A DNA stretch of 64,000 bases from Sphagnum magellanicum (taxonomy: Eukaryota; Streptophyta; Sphagnopsida; Sphagnales; Sphagnaceae): the NCBI GenBank assembly GCA_021904315.1, contig CM038908.1:12792501-12856500 (forward strand). The letters run 5' to 3'. How positions within the stretch are numbered: position 1 is the first letter of the stretch; each line of letters opens with the position of its first letter. The notes under the pieces were generated by a model. It made no database searches, was not told the DNA's origin, and saw only the letters and a program-made list of their open reading frames with translations. Positions 13,480-25,976 of this stretch are shown one piece after another. The translations under genes and the position numbers were made by a program.

Positions 13480-16400
13480 TGGGGTGGGGGTGCCGTATCG
13501 CCGCTGCTGCCGCCGATCTTCTTCCTTCTTCCTCTTGCACTGCGCTGCGCTTCGCTTGTAGCTACTGTTGCTGTTGCTTTTGCTGCGTCGTTGCTGGGTT
13601 GCTGCTACCGCTGCTGCACTTCCCCCTGCCTGCCTGCGTGCCTGCCCGCCTGTCTCGGTCTTCTTCTCTCTTCCCTCTTCTCTCTTCTTTGCCGTTGCGT
13701 TTTCTCTCTTCTCCTATCCTCCACAATCGGCACATGCAAACGAGTTCCTTGTTCCAGAAGAAGCTGCGCTGGCTGGTGAAGAAAGAAAGAAAGGAAGAAA
13801 GAAAGGACGGACGGAAGGAGTAGGAGTCAAAGCCGTCTGCCCGCCCACCCGTCCGCCCGTCATCGCTTCAGAACTACCTAGCGACTACGCGTTTGTGCCC
13901 GTCGGTCTTGTGAGAGAGTAGAGTCAAAGTGAAGAAGAAGAAGAAGAAGAGAAGGGTTTGTTCATCGTCCGGGCTTTTCTTCCTTTTCTTTCCCCCTTGT
14001 TATGGATCTCGTTTTTTTTTCCTCTCTCTAGTGTGCGTGTGGCGGCGGGAAGAGACCCAGAGACGGAGAGAGGCGAATTTCGGTGGAGTATTTGTTTGTT
14101 TCTGTGGGGGAAAAGGAAGTCCCGGGAGCTTTCTTTCGGTTCATGATGATGGATTTCTTTGTGGCTTCTTGTACTTCTTCTTCGCGATGATTCTGGCTGT
14201 GTTTTTGAAGAAGGAAGAAGAGATACTTCGTACGGAAACAGAGAGAGAAGAAGAAGAAGAAGAAGAAACGGGAAAGTGTGTGCTTGTGCAGACGAAACCG
14301 GATTTGCTGCTGTTGCGTGCTCTTTCTTTCTTTCTTGTTGATGAACGGCGGTACGTTGGAACAACACTCGACAAGAGAGAGATTGCTGCTAGGTATTACT
14401 ACATACACCGCCTCTCTCTTTCTTTCTTTCGTTCTTTGTTTTTCTCTCTGGTTTGTCTGTCTTTCCTTTCCTCTTGTTGGAATCTCTTTCTGTCTTTCGG
14501 TCTTTGGCTCTTTCTTCCGAATCTATGTGCTCTACTTGTTGGTGTTTCGAGCATCAATCGCCTCAGTCGTCATTCTTGTGAAAGAAAGATTGGCGAACAT
14601 CATCGGCTTGTTGATTCTGGAGCCATCTTTCCAACGGTGGGTGGGAGGAAGGAAGGAAGGGAAAAAGGAGAGTCCTCTTTTCCTTCCTTGGAGAAGCTTT
14701 CTCTTGTTGTTGTACACACGGAATGCTTGCTCACGGCATGCTATGTATGTATGTATGGATAGTAGTAGCCTTTTCTTAGTTAGGAAAACAGACAGATCTG
14801 TATGCATGTCTGTTGTGCCTGTGACGTGCTGCCTGTAGGGATGTCTTCCTTCTTCGCGAAGGAGCATTTTTTAGTGATATTCAGATCATGGGTAGTCGTG
14901 GATACATCTCCTGACTTTCTCTGTGATTGGTTTGTTAGCTACAAATCATTCTGTTTTATGGTGTCGTCCTGTGTAAGATGGAAGAGGGTTTGCTTCAGTG
15001 GGTGCACTTTCTTTGAGGGCCTTGATTTGGCTTTGTGGGTGTCTCTAAGTATTGCACCTTTCATGCCCTTGAGTGCTGCCACAGTCCCCACAGCTACGAA
15101 GAGCACTGTATGTGTGCATGTTAACATGTCTTGAAATGCATATAATTTGGTGTTCTTCTCACCTCTGGCATCTACTCCTCCACACAGATTGCCTTCTCTG
15201 TTGTGATGTGGGTGTTCTCTCTGCATGTATTCTCTGTTGCTGTAAGGCAGAGAATAATAAGTTACTAAAGCAGGAAATCACTTCGCAGAATCCTTTCATC
15301 TTCTCTTGCTGAAGCAACTAGGTTTATGGGCATTGGAAAAATCAGGAGACTGATTTCATATGACCCCTGCACATTGCAGAAGGCATTCATTCAATGTGTT
15401 TGATTTGTCTTCCAGCTATTCCTTTTAGAAGGGTGTCCTTTTTTGCAATGTTTTGGGGTCTGATAACAGTGTCAGAATTGATGTGTGCAGTTTGCAGGTG
15501 TGATCATCAGGCAAGAGCAGGCTTTTGCACTGGGCATCCATCATCACAAGGGAAGAACTTAGGCTGTTAAAAGCCAATGTTTAGTAGGTCAGCAGGCAGC
15601 CTTATGTGGACCACCTCTGTTTTTCTTCTGGTCATTTGCCTCTTTTATGGTGCTTGATGGAAAACTGTTGTAGCTAAGTGATTACAGGATCCCTTTGCTG
15701 AGACATGGCAAAACACAAGAATTGAATGGTATGTCTTGTATGCAGAAAATGTGTGCAGCAAATTTAGTATTTGGTTCTGGATGTTGGCAGTGCAATAAGC
15801 ACACAAGTATTTGGTGTGGGATGCGTTGATCTGCTTTGGTGAAAAGCTGTCTCAGTTATCAGACTAAACTTGCAGAAGACTACCTAGCAATTTCATGGGA
15901 TTGCCCTAGTGGAATTCTCCTAAATGTACACTGTAATGTTGACACTTTTGGTTGTCTCCCTTGGTTCATGATATTGAGAACCAACCCCTGTTGTTTTATG
16001 CATAGGACATAGTATTTGCAAGGACTTTGGGGAGCCAGTCACTTGCCTATGTGACTTGTCAGGTCACATAAGTCTGTGCAGCAGGACCAAACCTGCTATT
16101 GAAGCTTTATTTGGTTGATAGGCTGTCAAAACTGTGATCTGTTGGTGCTGGTTTCTATCAAGGAGATACCTCACTGTAGCCATGCCGAGATGATAGCTGC
16201 CTCTGCTTTAGTGGCATATGCTTACATATTTGACAAGAAACACTGATTGTGTATAGATATTTTTTGTTATGTATATGCATGTGTGTCTCTTGTGTTGTCC
16301 ATGAGGTGGTGACTGCATTTTTTTTGCTGGTTGCTGGGATGTAGTGGCAATGGCTGTAATGATCAAGGGTGACAAGGCCTTTTTTTTAGTCCTTTCAAGG

Positions 16401-17147
16401 TCTGAGGATTTTTCTTACAGTCAGTTTTACATCAGTTGCAAACCATCCCACATCTTGCACCACTACTGGGAGCTAATGAAGCCAGTGGAGATAGTATGGT
16501 AGCTGGTCACTACCATACACGGTGCTGTTGAAGGTTACTGAACAGGTGTGTGACTGTCACTGTTGTTCAAACTGCTCCTTAGTTTTTAGGGTTGAATCTG
16601 TTTGCAGAAATGTTGTTGGGTGTAAATCTCTATATCCCTATCATTAGGTCATTTCTTGATTTTATTCATGTTGACTTCAATTATCTCTTGATGTTGTCCA
16701 TTTTAATGATGTATTGTCCATTGATATCCTCCAAGATTGGAGCACATTGCTTGAAGAGTTGGATTGTGTACTGGATGTTGGTGTTTCCCCTAAGCCTGAT
16801 TCAGATTTGTGCTTTGCATTAATGGCCAACCTATTTCAACCCACTGCCTCTCCATAATTTTTCACTATTTCGGTCATATGTTTGATGTTGGCTGGTATCT
16901 GGCATGTTTGCATGCAATTTATGTTTTCTTGAATCTGTCTGGTTCTTATGGAATTCATGTGGTTGTGATTTTGCATCCAGCCAGTAGGGATTGTGGATAC
17001 CCACATACCAACTTCATTGAGGTGGTCAATCAATCAAAGCACAACAGAATTGAGGAGAAATAAGACACTGGGCCTTGAAATTGGAGGAAATTGGAGGACT
17101 GGTCCCAAGCTATCTGAAAGCTTTGTTGTGATCATTGGTGTTATAAC
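13480..17147 (+). promoter_or_regulatory. Presumed promoter and long 5' leader of the RING-H2 gene
   Basis: At about 13490 base composition changes sharply from AT-rich to GC- and pyrimidine-rich DNA with many ctt, ctg and tctt runs, as is usual around plant transcription starts. This character persists to about 14870 and then relaxes into TG-rich, intron-like sequence. No long conserved protein frame is present. I infer a transcription start in 13.5-14.0 kb and at least one leader intron; a plausible donor is AG|GTATTA near 14389, but the exact exons cannot be fixed. An in-frame TGA at 17115-17117 sits upstream of the chosen start codon, so coding does not extend upstream within that exon. 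Confidence 0.45.
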
Positions 17148-20100
17148 ATGGATGAGGGCATGGACTCAAGAAGGGGTCCTCCACATGTTGGAGGGAGCCA
17201 CTGGACTGACATAATCGACCAGCCTGGTAGCAGCAGTGGCAACAGCAGCAGGGTGATTAGGATGGATGAAGCAGGTGAATCTTCATCTGGTGGACAGGGT
17301 TTGTATCGCCAAGATTGTGGAAAAGGTCCAGAATCTAGTAGACCCCCGATCCACAAGCCAGCAGCACAGGTCTCTTCAAAGCTTGTGGCTTCACGATCCT
17401 CTGGTGCTCGAAGAATGCAGAGAGCCCAACAGGTATCCATGCAAGGACCCTGGCATGTACTGCAGAGCCACCCAGGAGGGTTGAATGGCCCAGCTCTGGA
17501 GTATATAGGCATGGATGGTGAAGCCAACCTTGCTATGGGTCTGAACACACAACAACTTGTATCAGATGAGGCTGCACGACCTTCAGGTCAGGGACAAGCA
17601 GACAATGAATATAATCTATTTTGGGGAAGGGGAGGTCACAACACTCCTGATGGTCTTGCTGGGAGAGGACCAGTTCCGGGAAGTAGTGCCACAGAGTATT
17701 TCCCAAGCAGGAGGGGACATGTAACAGAGCACATTGGTGCTTGGAATGGAATGTCTGGAGTACCACCGTTGGGAAGCAGGCAAGCTCAAGCAGGTGCAGA
17801 TGTTGCCTATCCTAGAGTCAGTATTGGTAGCATTGGTATTGAAGAGAGACAGGGGGGTGATGTTGGTGGAAGTATGAGTTTTAATTCGCTGAACTCTTTC
17901 TACAGAGATCACCAAGATTTTCTGAATGAAGGCAGAAGTGGTTTTAATGAGAAGAGAGCAGATGATTCCAGTGGAAGTGTGACTTACAACTCTCTGTATG
18001 TTGACCACCCAAACTACATGGATGAAACCAACTTACAGGCTAGCAGCAGTAATTATGCCCATTCGGCTCAAGTGGAGGCATTTTGGGCTGCTGCTAGTAG
18101 GCATCATGCCTCGTTGGACACTCATGCAGCCTGCAGGAGCAATGTATTCCCTATTTCAACAGAAAGACATTCACTGAGGAGCAATCTACCAGGGAAAACT
18201 TCAGAAAATGGAGCGAGTAGTTCTGGTAATGCAAGTAGTACCTCCAGAAGTTCTGCTTGCAAGAGAAAGAGTTGCACCCCAGTGGCAGCAGGTAGTTCAT
18301 CTTCTCAAAGTGATTCTCTTCACAGAGGTCGGTTTCGGGAAAGCTACAGTAGAGGGGCAGTTGAAGGTAGCAGCATGAGTAGGTGCAATGCAGGCATTGC
18401 AGGTTGCACATCTGCTTCTGATGTTGGGGCCTCCACATCCTCTTCAGCAGAGGCAACCTGCAGGGGCCTAGGTTTTGCACCCTTGGTTGCGACTGGCACT
18501 GAGGATCCCCGAACTTCACATTTTGGCAGTGAAACAGAGTTGTTACTGGAAGCTCGTAGGGATAGCCGTGCTGGGAAGAATGCTGTCAGCAGTAGCAGTA
18601 CATCAGGAAATCCTCATGGATTCACTCGAGGAGGACCAGTTGGAGTGGTTTTAATGGAGGCAGGAGCAGTACAGCCTCCTCCCCCTTTTTCTCGGACTGT
18701 GCGTAGAGCTGTACCAGGACTGAGCCCTGAAACCTGGGGCTCTTCCAGAACACCACTCACTGACTCATCAATGGATGCTGATAACTCTATCTCTACCACC
18801 AACTTGCTTGTTGATCAGATGCTCAGTTCTAGTCCTCCTTTGTGCAATGGTAGTCCTTCTGTCATTGGTGGCAGAGGTGGACCCCCAGCATCTTTACGAC
18901 GCAGTGAGAGCATGCTCAGCTCAAGTGGTTTAGGAGAGCCACCAACTCTGAGGTACATGGGTAACAACAACACTCGAAATTTGTCAAACCGTGCAGCAAG
19001 TGCAAGTCAACTCAGAGCAGCAGTTGCAGCAGAAAGGAGATTACGCAATCAGGCCATCAATTACCACAGCTTACAGTCCATGTCTCTCACTGCTCCCTTG
19101 CCCTCCAACCCTGTGGTTCCAATGATGCAAACTACTGCTAATTCAGCAGTCCCATGCCCTTTAAGGCCACCACCACACCCTCCAATACCACGGAGCAGAC
19201 TACAGGGGAGCACCACACATATGTCAATACTTTCCCCATCGTCATCAGGAGCTGCACCTTCTCGTCTTGCTCATGCTCCTCCTTTCAACCCTTCTGTTCT
19301 TGCTCCTTCCATAGACTCTCTTCCATCAGCAGCAACTCTTTTGCAACGGTCAATGTTGCCAAGGCCGTCTGCATCTGGTGTGCGTGACAGAGGTCTTTCA
19401 TCAGTGGCTGAAAGTCTACTTGGAATGCCTTTCCGGGGATTGCACATGTCTGCTGGTGACGGAGCACATCAGCCCCGACTTGCGGCTGAGGGGCTGGCTG
19501 AGGTTGGTCATCTCGATTGTGCCTTCCTCTGATCATTGTCATAAGTTTTCGAATTACAGTATTGCTCAAGATGGTTGTGTATTGGCAAATATGAAACTTG
19601 GATGTAAAGCTAATGTAAGCAATTAGCCTGATGTTGAGGCTTAAGTGGGCTTGCAGCCTCTATGACTGAAACATTCTTGATGGCTCATGAACAATATTTC
19701 TGCTGTATTAGCTGGAACTGAGGCTTTCTTTGCTTGAAAATGATGTGAAGCAGATTCTGTTGGCATTGGAGCGTGTGGAGAGAGATGAGGATCTGACATA
19801 TGAGGTACATTCACCTTTCTGTTGCAAAGTGTTGTACTCCATGTTGTGTGGGGGTAGTGATTCTGAGTTTCAGCCTTCACTAGTCAAGCATGCTGCTTGA
19901 CTTAACCATGTTCACCATGTTACTGTCAAGTACATCGGGATGTCTCTTTTGGTCACAAAAGTGGTCCATTCTTGGATTGCACTTTGGATGCTGACAACGT
20001 GCTGCAAAGCTTGTTCATCCTTTATCTGAAAGGAGAGAAATAGTTTTCCGGCACATGAAATTGGAAACTGTAGTCAGTTCTGACAAAGGATGGGTTGCTT

Positions 20101-21197
20101 TAATGGGTGTAGCAACTTTTGATGCTGGAGGCCACCTTGCTGTTTGGAGGAATGGGGCTGCATGACCAGCACAGTGAACTGCGTCTTGATGTGGACAACA
20201 TGTCCTATGAGGTGCTTTACTTGTGAAACCCTCTGTTTTCAGTTTATCTGGCAGATATCTGATGTACTGCTGAAGGCTTTGACTGCAGGATAGTATGGCA
20301 ACCTACTTTAGTGCAGCTGCTGGTCTTCAATTGTCAGGCTGATTTTGGATGATGATGTGGTGCAATTATCAGTCTTGATGTTGTGCTGTCCTTGACACTA
20401 ACCTAAAGATCACAGGGTGGAGAACATCTTTTCTCAATTATCTGATTGATTCTGGAAGCCCTGATCAGGTTGTGTTGAACTCTCATTCACTATGGCTCGT
20501 TGGATTTGTGGCTAAAGTTGTTGGATCATCTATGTGTGAGCACAGGAGCTGCTTGCTTTGGAGGAGAGAATAGGCAATGTGAGCACAGGAGTGACTGCAG
20601 AGGTGGCAGCCCAAAAGCTGAAAAGAAGTCAATATTCCTCCCTGGATGCAATGGTTGCTCATTTCTCAGAGGAATGCGACATTAAGTGCAGTATATGCCA
20701 GGTAAACACATTTCTGAATCTGTGTGAGGATTTTTGGAGTTGCTAGTGGGCATAATTGATTTGTTCATGAATAATCTGATGTCTAATCACCATTCTCTGG
20801 TTGTCATATTTCCGTTTTATTTTCCTGCAAATTCTCTATGCTACAATTCTCCAGTGTTATTGCTTTTCCATTTGTCCTGTTACTCCACAGCCTATTGAAA
20901 GGCATGGTCATTTTTTTCTCTGCAGAATGTATATTCCATCTCTTACATGTTGGTTGCCTGACATGAGTATGTTTTCCCTCTCATCTATTAGCGGATTTAT
21001 GGCATTGGAGGAGAAAGGCTTTAACCAGACAAATAGTAACATGTGAATTTGTTGCCTTATGTTTGCAGGAGGAGTATGTGGAGGGTGATGAGTTGGGAAA
21101 GATTGATTGTGGGCATGGTTACCATGTGTCATGCATCCAGCAATGGCTTGTGCAGAAAAACCAGTGCCCTATTTGCAAGGCAACTGCCTTGTCCTAG
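17148..21197 (+). CDS. RING-H2 E3 ubiquitin ligase, MBR1/MBR2 type, five coding exons
   Basis: I read five exons: 17148-19502, 19712-19804, 20113-20211, 20546-20701 and 21069-21197. All junctions are GT-AG and in phase 0, giving 943 residues. Residues 1-785 are one long exon rich in Ser, Gly and Asn, with no fold I recognise, as is usual for the N-terminal arm of this family. Exons 2-4 give the family block (ERVERDEDLTYE, FGGMGLHDQHSELRLDVDN, then ELLALEERIGNVSTG). The RING-H2 finger spans exons 4-5: C897-x2-C900-x14-C915-x-H917-x2-H920-x2-C923-x10-C934-x2-C937, with all eight zinc ligands present. The protein ends five residues later (KATALS). By family knowledge such proteins accept an E2 and pass ubiquitin to targets; Arabidopsis MBR1/MBR2 act on the Mediator subunit MED25. 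The target here is unknown. The start is the first ATG after an in-frame stop. Confidence 0.92.
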
Positions 21198-22360
21198 CAT
21201 TTATGGTTAGAGGATTAAGTCTGTTCCATCATTTTTCACTTCTAACTCATTGTGGAGGAGGTCTTCTGTTCTCTGACAGAGGGTGCGCACCTGCTCTAAA
21301 TGTACCAGCTTGTGTTCAAGCAGGTTGTTGTCTGTTGTTCCAGGACACTAGTTGGATGTCCTCTGTTCAGCTTTGCATCCTCCTTGTAGTTCCCAGTTCA
21401 ATAGTTCTTGTGAGTATTGTGCCTCCATCAGGCAAATCCAGAGATATTGATGTATTGATTGAACTGTAGGGCGCCGAGCAATTGGAATGTGGTTTTCTGT
21501 CTCTTTGCCATCCAAAAAAAAGACTGGCAAGGAAAATTGTTTGTCTTGCAAAGCTGCCTTGGTAGGAAGAAGAAAAGACAAGTGTTTTGTTGAGGGAGTC
21601 CTTGCAACTCTGGGCTGCATGTGTCACCATCATATGAGTAATGTGGATGAAGCACATAGTTAGACATGTGTGCCCATATCTTTGCCAGGTGGGTGTGAAG
21701 TCAGGGTTTTTCTCAGTTCTGGTAAGTTTCCGTGTTGCACTGTTCATTTGTGTTCAATTTGACGCCAAAGTCCTCACCATCAATTTCTAGGGTCTCAGTT
21801 GTAGATAGGCCCCAATACCTTTACTAGTCATTCCTGAACTCTCCATCCAGTGACCAGGTTTGGAAACCAGAGCAATGCTCATCCAAGTCTTTCCTTTGGC
21901 TGAATGTCCAATTGTGACAAATTGGAAATTCCAACAGGACTTCTCCACTGAATATGGTGGGATAAATATGTGTGGGTGCTGTGTCAATAACAAATGTAGG
22001 ATTGCCATGAAAGAAGTTCAGAGTTCATTAAAGAACTTTGTTTTTCAAAGTTTTCTTTAATGGAAAAACTTCTATCATCTGTTTTTTATTTCATTATGGT
22101 TCACTACAACAGAGAAAGCTTGATTTCTGCAAGAGGATGGTTCATAGGTCAGTAATGAGCTTCTTGTAGTGAACAAAAACCATGTTCTTTCTCAATGAGT
22201 TTGTGAGGAATAGTTTCATTGAAGAGTGCAAGGCAAACCTTTTTAGGTGTGTTGAGTTTGTGGATGATATGTCAGGATATAGTAAGGCAAGAGAGTGCAG
22301 ACAAATTTGTGGGAAAATTTGTGTTGTTTTCTTGAATCAGAAAAAAACATTGTGTACATG
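21198..22360 (+). other. 3' flank of the RING-H2 gene
   Basis: Non-coding TG-rich sequence that probably includes the 3' untranslated region. No other gene is seen. Just before the Ran block an imperfect inverted repeat (cattgtgtac ... gtacacaatg, about 22348-22375) marks the block's left edge. An AATAAA at about 22468, inside the block, could serve either neighbour. Confidence 0.45.
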
Positions 22361-23725
22361 TTTTGTGTACACAATGTTCCCATTCATATGATCTAAACAT
22401 TTGTGTTTAGGATCTAATGTTTGTGTTTTTACAGTGTTCAAGAACTTGAATATTGTAAATGTATGCAATAAAATTGTTCTTGAAATGATCAAACTTTGTG
22501 AACTATAAATGATATGAAACTAGGTGCATTCTTTCTTTGATAATCTCCTTCAGAGTAATAACCAACTACTTTACAGAAATGAGAATTTTCATGGCGATGG
22601 AGCTTTGCATATCTACAATTAGCTATAGCTCTCTGCCTTGAATGCTTTCCATGCATTGCAACAGTCAAAAATCTATATGTATAGGAGAAGATGCACTGTA
22701 TGTAAAAATCTAATTAGGGGAAGAGACTTGTTTGTAATGTCAAAGTTTTAATGTATAGGGGAAGGAGCTCCTGTTAGGGCATTATGCTCTCACAGCATTA
22801 TGCCCCTGTCAGGGCACTACGACCTTAGAACTTGATGGGAACCCCTTGGTAACTCAATTGGAACCATTGGGAATAGCCTCTTCCAAACCCAGATGGAAAA
22901 TATTGGGCTCTTCTGGGAGCATGTCGGTCTTTTGCATTGACCACATGAAAATTCTGGCTGTCGCCATTTTCAATCTGGGCTAATAGACTTGCCTAAGAGC
23001 AGTGGTATGTATTTCAACAGATGTTCCTATTAATGTCAACCTGCCAAACTTCGTTCCAAAACAAAGAGACGATTATTTACCAAAAACAAGCAACTCATCG
23101 ACTAATGAGTCTGCTCTTTATGGCCAGGTGAAAACTTCAAACAAAAAACTTCTCTCCTGGATGCCTGCATAAAGTTCTGTATTCTCTCACTCTGCACTTT
23201 TATGGGGTTCTATTGGACTTCCTTGGGACATCTATGCCCATCGTGCAAGCCAAACGTTTTTGCCCAAATCCTACACCTTATAGAGTTATCTGTAAAGTCA
23301 CCCTGTCTTCACCCTGTCTTTGAGCCTGCTTTCACCCCCTATATGCTCTTTCAGTGGTATCCTCAAAGTAAGGACATTTTATTAAATCTCGGTATGAAAT
23401 GCTGCAACTCAGGACCAAATGCTGAAACTCAGCATCTAATGCACAAGGTTCGAGACTAATTATAGTAGTTGTACACATAAGAGCAATGAAAATATATGTA
23501 GCAGCAGTGGAGGCGCTCGGGAGCGCTCTGGTCCTGCGTTTGTCTTGACGGAAATCTCTAATGTGTTCCCTATGAAGGAAAGGACATGGTCACATCTAAG
23601 TGCCAAATGTCAATAATATAGGGCTAAGCTAGAAGTCAGCCTCCAATTTTGCCATAATTTTGTAGAGTTTAACTTACAAATGCCTCATCATCATCCTCCT
23701 CATCAGGTAGAGCTTGTTCAAAATC

Positions 23726-25976
23726 TCACTCCAATTTCTGCCTCTCATGACTGGGCATTAAGTCGGGTATATGCAGCAAGGTGCCCACAATCAGATTCCA
23801 AAATTGGTAAATGAATCAACATCAGGCTCAACATACAGAGTGAGAGAATACAGAACTTTATGCAAGTATTAGGAGACATCGAGTGAAAAGATCTTAACTG
23901 TTCTCGGGTGGTAGCAATATCAACTTGGACTTCTGCTAGGGCAGGAGACTTCTCAAAGTGCAAGTTCGCATCCCTACATTTTGCAAAAAAATCGTGGTTC
24001 TATGAGTCAGAAAGAGCTAGCATTTTACAACAATAACTCTTGCACAAAATGGAGAAAAGGAAGAAAGGAAAGATGTCACCAAATTGTACTTTCTCCTTTG
24101 CAATGATCCTCAAAATCATGGATGCAATCATAATAAGAGCAATAAGCAAACAGGTCAAATTATGTGTCAAAGGGTGACAGCGATATTCAAATTGACTAGG
24201 TGAAGAGAATGTACCCAACAAGCTTCCTTGCAAGATAGAGGAAAGGCTTCTCAAAGTTGTAGTTGCTCTCAGCCGAAATCTCATAGTATGGCAAGGCTCT
24301 CTCTCTCTGGAATGTGACTTGTTTGGCCTTCACCTCCCTGTTCTTCATATCCATGTTGTTGATTCCACACAGTACTACTGGGATGCGCCCACATACCCTA
24401 CACATGTAAGCACAAGGACGTGGCCAAAAAAAAGTGTGCTTAGATCAGCATACCCAAGAAGAGGAGGAGGAGGATTTTAATCAACAATTTTGTACATACT
24501 TACAGCAAGAGTTTGGAGTCAGAACTACTAACTTGAGGAGGTCATGATGCCATGTGGAAAGATACTTGTAGGTCAATCTTGCATTATGGTCAAAGATGAT
24601 CATGGCACAATCCGCATCAATGCTGGATCGAGATAAAACCAATGAAAATCAGTTAGAAAGTAAGTTGGATCCAGATCACAAATCCAGCAAGCATCAGCAT
24701 TACATAAGCACAAAAATGAGGAGAAATTGATCAGCAAAGAAAAGAGAAAACCATAGCACAAGACAGGATTGCGGAAGTGGTTTGAATGACGGCTAATGAA
24801 TATATGCACATGTGCAGGGGCTTTCAAAAATCATTCAAAACATGTATCACATTGAGCACCTATATAAAACCGTTGGGGGAAAAAACAAACAAAACTTACA
24901 AGTATCCATCCCGAAGACCCTCTTGGCCTGGGTTTGTGTCCCAGCAGTCAAACTGGATGTGGCCTGAGTTGGTAAAGAAGTGAAGAGTATGAACTTCCAC
25001 ACTGGGAGTGCCTGCAATGTAATAATGTGAAAAACAAAACATGAGAAACCTCTGCAACAAAACCAACTGCTCCTAATTATCATCTACCTACAAGATGTTG
25101 TTCCATCAAAGGAAAATGGAGAAGGTAATGGAGCAATGCTTACACAAACCATGCAAATCCACATTTTTTGAAGCAAAAAAGGTACTATTCAGCAAAGCCA
25201 TAATTTCTAGATTGTTTTGGCAATATACAAAGGTGAGCTCATAGATTGCCCATAGATATTTCTCTACAAATAGAAATGAAACATAAATTGGGTTTTGATA
25301 CTTACCATGAGATAAATTCTTATTGAATTCAGCACTCGAACAGGCACTCAAATGACTTTTCAGAAACCCACCTGCAACAAGATCAAGAGAAACATCCATT
25401 CTTAAAACTATATCCAATACCTCCAGGGAGCCTTGAAGGTTTACAGATTTTCTTCTACATCTGATATACCACATTTTTAGTGAAGGTGTATATTCACGAA
25501 CAGCTTCAAAGCCAGAAATTATTCACGAAGCTTCGAAGGCAGAAATTATGTAAACTGAGACGATCTTAGTGGCCCAACAAACTGAAGCCACATGTACCTG
25601 TTGTGCCTCGATCACCGACGATCATGAGCTTGAAGGGTGGAGAGCGAAGAGATACAGTTGGGAAAGCCTTCAAAAAAACAAAACCAACAAGATTATGCAG
25701 CATCGCAGGAGTTAGACGAAAGATCAGTGTCAAAATGTGTATTCCAGCCAAATCCAAACATTTGTATTCTTCTGATGGAAAATGCTAGAAGCTCAAGTAC
25801 CATGCAGCAACAATAGCACTAGCAGCAACACAGGGATTACGCCCGGAATAATTAATACCCAGACGGGGATCACCCGCGATCCCTGGAATAATACGGAAGA
25901 GACTACTTTCACAGCCCCCGCAATTTCAAGAAAAGAAGAAGCATAAGTAGAAGCTCAAGTAGCAGTTTCATACCAT
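23726..25976 (-). CDS. Ran-like GTPase gene, nucleotide-binding motifs altered, tail truncated
   Basis: Eight coding exons read from right to left: 25974-25976, 25598-25667, 25306-25371, 24900-25011, 24533-24622, 24215-24397, 23899-23973, 23726-23750. All introns are GT-AG and phases agree, giving 621 nt: 207 codons including the TGA, so 206 residues. Ran landmarks appear in order: [10 protein letters not shown], a switch-I-like region ending [48 protein letters not shown] and [20 protein letters not shown]. Ran carries cargo direction across the nuclear envelope by its GTP/GDP state. Here G1 (GDGGTGKT in Ran) reads GDRGTTG, G3 (DTAGQE) reads DTNPGQE, G4 (NKVD) reads INNMD and G5 (SAK) reads SAE, so normal GTP binding is doubtful. 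The acidic tail (ALPDEEDDDEAF) lies just beyond the in-frame TGA, in the same frame. It could be a pseudo-GTPase or an old pseudogene whose frame survives by chance. ORF reading is firm; function is open. Confidence 0.6.

Noticed and set aside
13924..14867. Overlapping open frames on both strands (up to 277 codons) before the RING-H2 gene
   Set aside because: They are low-complexity (Ser/Leu/Phe or Arg/Glu/Lys runs from CT- or GA-rich DNA) and overlap in several frames. They fit an untranslated leader better.
17141..17548. 135-codon minus-strand frame inside the first RING-H2 exon
   Set aside because: It is a shadow of the coding exon, with no splice or domain support.
24605..24625. Frameshift suspected in the CAMII exon of Ran copy 1
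   Set aside because: Using the acceptor CAG|CATTG and the preceding GGATACTT|GTAAGT donor, the codon TT|C joins correctly and the frame is kept. The frameshift is only in copy 2.
25590..25600. Read-through of the P-loop exon into [10 protein letters not shown] as the true coding path
   Set aside because: It meets a stop at once. Splicing at ACAACAG|GTACAT joins to the exon with GFLKSHL in frame and restores the Ran order.
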